A DNA stretch of 64,000 bases from Actinobacillus genomosp. 1 (GTDB lineage Bacteria; Pseudomonadota; Gammaproteobacteria; Enterobacterales; Pasteurellaceae), in assembly GCF_029774175.1 (NCBI RefSeq), contig NZ_CP103834.1:1684501-1748500 (forward strand), given 5' to 3'. Shown here piece after piece: positions 61,107 to 64,000 of the stretch (the stretch's first letter is position 1; each line of letters opens with the position of its first letter). The position numbers and the translations under genes are program-made. The notes under the pieces are model-generated. The model ran no database searches. It saw only the letters and a program-made list of their open reading frames with translations, and was not told where the DNA came from.

Positions 61107-62462
61107 ATGAGTATTCAATCCAGCGAAATTATTGAAACGATAAAAATGGTCGCCGACCAAAACTTTGACGTGCGAACCATTACCATCGGTATCGATTTAC
61201 ACGACTGTATCAGTGCCGATATCGACCAGTTAAACCAAAATATTTATCAAAAAATTACTACGGTCGGCAAAGACTTAGTCGAAACCGCCAAAATCCTTTC
61301 CGCCAAATATGGCGTACCTATTGTTAATCAGCGTATTTCCGTTACCCCTATCGCACAAATTGCGGCGGCAACTAAAGCGGATTCTTATGTGTCTATCGCA
61401 CAAACACTCGACCGAGCGGCAAAAGCGATCGGCGTATCTTTTATCGGCGGTTTTTCTGCATTAGTGCAAAAAGGCATGTCACCTTCCGATGAAGTTTTAA
61501 TTCGCTCGATTCCGGAAGCAATGAAAACCACCGATATCGTATGTAGCTCGATCAATATCGGATCAACCCGTGCTGGGATTAATATGGATGCGGTAAAACT
61601 TGCCGGCGAAACGATTAAACGTACCGCTGACATTACTCCGGAAGGTTTCGGCTGTGCCAAAATTGTGGTGTTCTGTAATGCGGTGGAAGATAATCCGTTT
61701 ATGGCGGGTGCATTCCATGGTTCAGGCGAAGCGGATGCGATTATTAACGTGGGGGTTTCAGGCCCGGGTGTGGTGAAAGAAGCGTTAGAAAATTCAAATG
61801 CGACAACCTTAACCGAAGTGGCGGAAGTAGTGAAGAAAACCGCATTTAAAATCACCCGTGTCGGTGAATTAATCGGTCAAGAAGCGTCCAAAATGCTGAA
61901 TATTCCGTTCGGTATTTTAGATTTATCTCTGGCACCAACACCGGCAATCGGTGACTCCGTCGCACGTATTTTAGAAGCGATGGGCTTAAGTGTATGCGGT
62001 ACGCACGGCACAACCGCTGCATTAGCATTATTAAACGATGCGGTGAAAAAAGGCGGTATGATGGCATCAAGCTCTGTGGGCGGCTTAAGCGGTGCATTTA
62101 TTCCGGTTTCGGAAGATGAAGGAATGATTGCGGCGGCAGAGAGCGGTATTTTAACCTTAGATAAATTGGAAGCGATGACTGCGGTTTGTTCGGTCGGCTT
62201 AGATATGATCGCCGTACCGGGTAAAACACCGGCACACACTATTTCCGGTATTATCGCCGATGAAGCGGCAATCGGTATGATCAACAGCAAAACCACAGCG
62301 GTGCGTATTATTCCGGTCACCGGTAAAGATGTCGGCGAAAGCGTGGAATTTGGTGGCTTACTCGGTTATGCGCCGATTATGCCGGTTAAAGAAGGCTCTT
62401 GCGAAGTGTTTGTGAATCGTGGCGGACGTATTCCGGCACCGGTTCAATCAATGAAAAACTAA
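61107..62462 (+). CDS. UPF0210/DUF711 protein (PFL-like)
   Basis: This 451-residue protein belongs to the UPF0210 family: IKMVADQNFDVRTITIGIDLHDCIS, INIGSTRAGINMDAV, and FHGSGEADAIINVGVSGPGVV. It is related in fold to glycyl-radical enzymes (PFL-like) but shows no glycyl radical consensus. Function is unknown. It is cotranscribed with the ACT-domain gene. The operon may be controlled by PurR, judging by the palindrome upstream. An uptake-signal hairpin follows. Confidence 0.85.
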   Translation: MSIQSSEIIETIKMVADQNFDVRTITIGIDLHDCISADIDQLNQNIYQKITTVGKDLVETAKILSAKYGVPIVNQRISVTPIAQIAAATKADSYVSIAQTLDRAAKAIGVSFIGGFSALVQKGMSPSDEVLIRSIPEAMKTTDIVCSSINIGSTRAGINMDAVKLAGETIKRTADITPEGFGCAKIVVFCNAVEDNPFMAGAFHGSGEADAIINVGVSGPGVVKEALENSNATTLTEVAEVVKKTAFKITRVGELIGQEASKMLNIPFGILDLSLAPTPAIGDSVARILEAMGLSVCGTHGTTAALALLNDAVKKGGMMASSSVGGLSGAFIPVSEDEGMIAAAESGILTLDKLEAMTAVCSVGLDMIAVPGKTPAHTISGIIADEAAIGMINSKTTAVRIIPVTGKDVGESVEFGGLLGYAPIMPVKEGSCEVFVNRGGRIPAPVQSMKN

Positions 62463-62490
62463 TGGCTATTTAGCCTTCACGCTTATAACA

Positions 62491-62550
62491 AAGCGGTCAA
62501 TTTCAGTAGGAATTTTGCAAAAAATCTGGAGAAATTGACCGCTTGTTTTT
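62491..62550. terminator. Uptake-signal inverted pair between convergent genes
   Basis: AAGCGGTCAATTTCAG and the arm GAGAAATTGACCGCTTG pair, followed by TTTTT on the plus strand. Confidence 0.8.
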
Positions 62551-62571
62551 TTATATCTTACTTTCTTGGAC

Positions 62572-63930
62572 TTATTTACCGATACAGAATGAGCTGAAAA
62601 TATTACCTAGCAGATCATCCGAAGTAAATTGACCGGTAATTTCGCTTAACGCATTTTGTACCATACGCAATTCTTCTGCGAGTAATTCGCCGGCAAAGAA
62701 TTGGGTTAATTGGATATGGCCACGTTCTAAATGCTCTGCCGCGGTTTCCAATGCTTGTAAGTGACGGCGGCGAGCTAAGAAACCACCTTCGGTCGAGCTT
62801 TGGTAGCCCATTGATTTTTTGAGATGCTCACGCAGTAAATCTACACCCACTTTGGTTTGTGCCGATAAACGAATCAAAGTAAAGCCGTCCAACTCTTGCA
62901 AGCCTTCAGCCTCGCCGGATAAATCCACTTTGTTACGAATTACGGTGACCGGAATATTTTGCGGTAATTTGGCTAAAAAGTCCGCCCATTCGGTCTTAAA
63001 GGCTTCCGCCGTTTGTTCGGTACTGTCGATCATCAATAAAACGTGATCCGCCTGTTCGATCTCATCCCACGCACGTTGGATCCCGATACGTTCCACTTCA
63101 TCGCTCGCTTCGCGTAAACCGGCGGTATCAATAATATGCAACGGCATACCGTCAATATGAATATGTTCACGCAATACGTCACGGGTAGTGCCGGCGATAT
63201 TGGTCACAATCGCCGCTTCTCTGCCCGCCAAAGCATTTAACAGGCTCGATTTACCGGCATTCGGACGACCGGCAATCACTACTTTCATCCCTTCACGCAA
63301 AATCGCACCTTGTTTCGCTTCTTTGCGTACACCATTCAGCTGACGAATAATATCGTTTAAATGCCCTTCAATTTTGCCATCCGCTAAAAAGTCGATTTCT
63401 TCATCGGGGAAATCAATCGCTGCTTCTACATAGGTACGCAGATAAATGACCGAATCAACTAGCTGATTAATTTTATTGGAAAATTCGCCTTGTAGCGATT
63501 TTAACGCCGAACGTGCCGCCTGTTCGCTGGTCGCATCAATTAAATCGGCGATCGCTTCCGCTTGGGCAAGGTCGAGTTTATCGTTTAAAAACGCTTGCTC
63601 GGAAAACTCACCGGCACGGGCAATACGTACGCCTTTAACCGCTAAAATGCGTTTCAGTAAAATATCTAAGATCACTTGACCGCCATGCCCTTGCAGCTCT
63701 AACACGTCTTCGCCGGTAAACGAATTCGGCGCTTTAAAGAACAACGCAATGCCTTGGTCTAACACAGTACCGTCTTGATCTTTAAACGGCAAATAGTTGG
63801 CAAGACGAGGTTTTAGCTCTTTGCCCAACACTTCTTTCGCCACCTCTTGAGCCAGCGGCCCCGAGATGCGTAAAATGCCCACGCCCCCACGACCAATCGG
63901 GGTTGCCTGAGCAACAATCGTATCTTTCAT
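62572..63930 (-). CDS. mnmE: tRNA modification GTPase MnmE (TrmE)
   Basis: This 452-residue protein has the N-terminal formyl-THF-binding domain (MKDTIVAQATPIGRGGVGILRISGP), a helical domain, the inserted G domain (VVIAGRPNAGKSSLLNAL, DTAGLR, RNKVDL) and the C-terminal FCIGK motif with its conserved cysteine. With MnmG it makes the cmnm5 group at uridine 34 of several tRNAs. It is the last gene in the window, reading on the minus strand. Confidence 0.97.
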   Translation of the reverse strand: MKDTIVAQATPIGRGGVGILRISGPLAQEVAKEVLGKELKPRLANYLPFKDQDGTVLDQGIALFFKAPNSFTGEDVLELQGHGGQVILDILLKRILAVKGVRIARAGEFSEQAFLNDKLDLAQAEAIADLIDATSEQAARSALKSLQGEFSNKINQLVDSVIYLRTYVEAAIDFPDEEIDFLADGKIEGHLNDIIRQLNGVRKEAKQGAILREGMKVVIAGRPNAGKSSLLNALAGREAAIVTNIAGTTRDVLREHIHIDGMPLHIIDTAGLREASDEVERIGIQRAWDEIEQADHVLLMIDSTEQTAEAFKTEWADFLAKLPQNIPVTVIRNKVDLSGEAEGLQELDGFTLIRLSAQTKVGVDLLREHLKKSMGYQSSTEGGFLARRRHLQALETAAEHLERGHIQLTQFFAGELLAEELRMVQNALSEITGQFTSDDLLGNIFSSFCIGK

Positions 63931-63952
63931 TCGGTATCCCTTCTTATTAAAG

Positions 63953-63995
63953 AAGCGGTCGTTTTTGCAAAAAAATTCGCAAATCGGACCGCTTG
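63953..63995. repeat. Inverted uptake-signal pair upstream of mnmE
   Basis: AAGCGGTCGTTTTTGCAA faces GCAAATCGGACCGCTTG at the window edge; the neighbour gene is outside. Confidence 0.7.
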
Positions 63996-64000
63996 TAATC

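Noticed and set aside
1..64000. tRNA, rRNA or other standard RNA genes
   Set aside because: No cloverleaf with a GTTCRANNC arm or rRNA-like segment was recognised; a dedicated tRNA or Rfam search would settle this.

Overview
The window looks like a chromosomal segment of a member of the Pasteurellaceae, most likely Actinobacillus (A. pleuropneumoniae / A. suis group) or a close relative. The main evidence is the very frequent ACAAGCGGT(C) core of the Actinobacillus-type DNA uptake signal sequence, which occurs at least 15 times as inverted pairs between genes. Gene content agrees: a bifunctional GshF, OapA, an OmpA/P5-like porin, Nap nitrate reductase and Mqo. No rRNA, tRNA, CRISPR array, transposase or prophage was seen. 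The species call is inference from motifs and gene content.

Layout. 1-4100: tig (5' end missing), then yibN-secB-gpsA-cysE. 4240-8850: the str operon on the minus strand (rpsL-rpsG-fusA-tuf) with a candidate promoter and leader hairpin. 8870-13000: waaC and waaF (LPS inner-core heptosyltransferases), a small lipoprotein gene and oapA, all minus. 13000-14700: comEA behind a competence-type (CRP-S) site, then psd. 14700-23420: a type I restriction-modification locus, hsdR, hsdM, rhuM, hsdS, a tyrosine recombinase, and an oppositely oriented 5'-truncated second hsdS. Two inverted-repeat pairs (49 bp and about 383 bp, apparently identical) link the two hsdS copies. This is the architecture of an inverting, phase-variable specificity gene, and it sits between the housekeeping genes psd and gshF. 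23500-34420: gshF, a MerR regulator divergent from an aromatic amino acid permease, a YfcZ-type protein, an aldo/keto reductase, a long-chain acyl-CoA synthetase, mqo with a class II-like CRP promoter, small membrane proteins and a PACE-family efflux protein. 34490-39460: the mglBAC galactose ABC transporter with a near-ideal CRP site, and ompA. 39870-45410: ydiJ, a 170-bp palindromic element, a YdiI/MenI thioesterase and yidC. 45670-52010: napFDAGHBC with an ideal FNR box upstream and a palindromic repeat inside the operon. 52200-64000: a quinone-reductase-like flavoprotein, thrC, mgsA, yccS, a patatin-like lipoprotein, a HigA-like antitoxin gene without a toxin but behind a perfect CRP-S palindrome, dps, a pirin, an ACT-domain/UPF0210 gene pair behind a PurR-like palindrome, and mnmE.

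How the parts fit. Several sites point to global regulators that link carbon and oxygen status to metabolism: CRP at mqo and mgl, FNR at nap. Two CRP-S sites (comEA and the antitoxin gene) tie the window to natural competence, and the dense uptake signals fit the same biology. The most interesting system is the invertible hsdS locus, which should switch DNA methylation specificity among up to four combinations of target recognition domains. Next are the orphan competence-regulated antitoxin, which may be the remnant of a toxin-antitoxin pair, and the possible PurR control of the uncharacterised ACT/UPF0210 pair.
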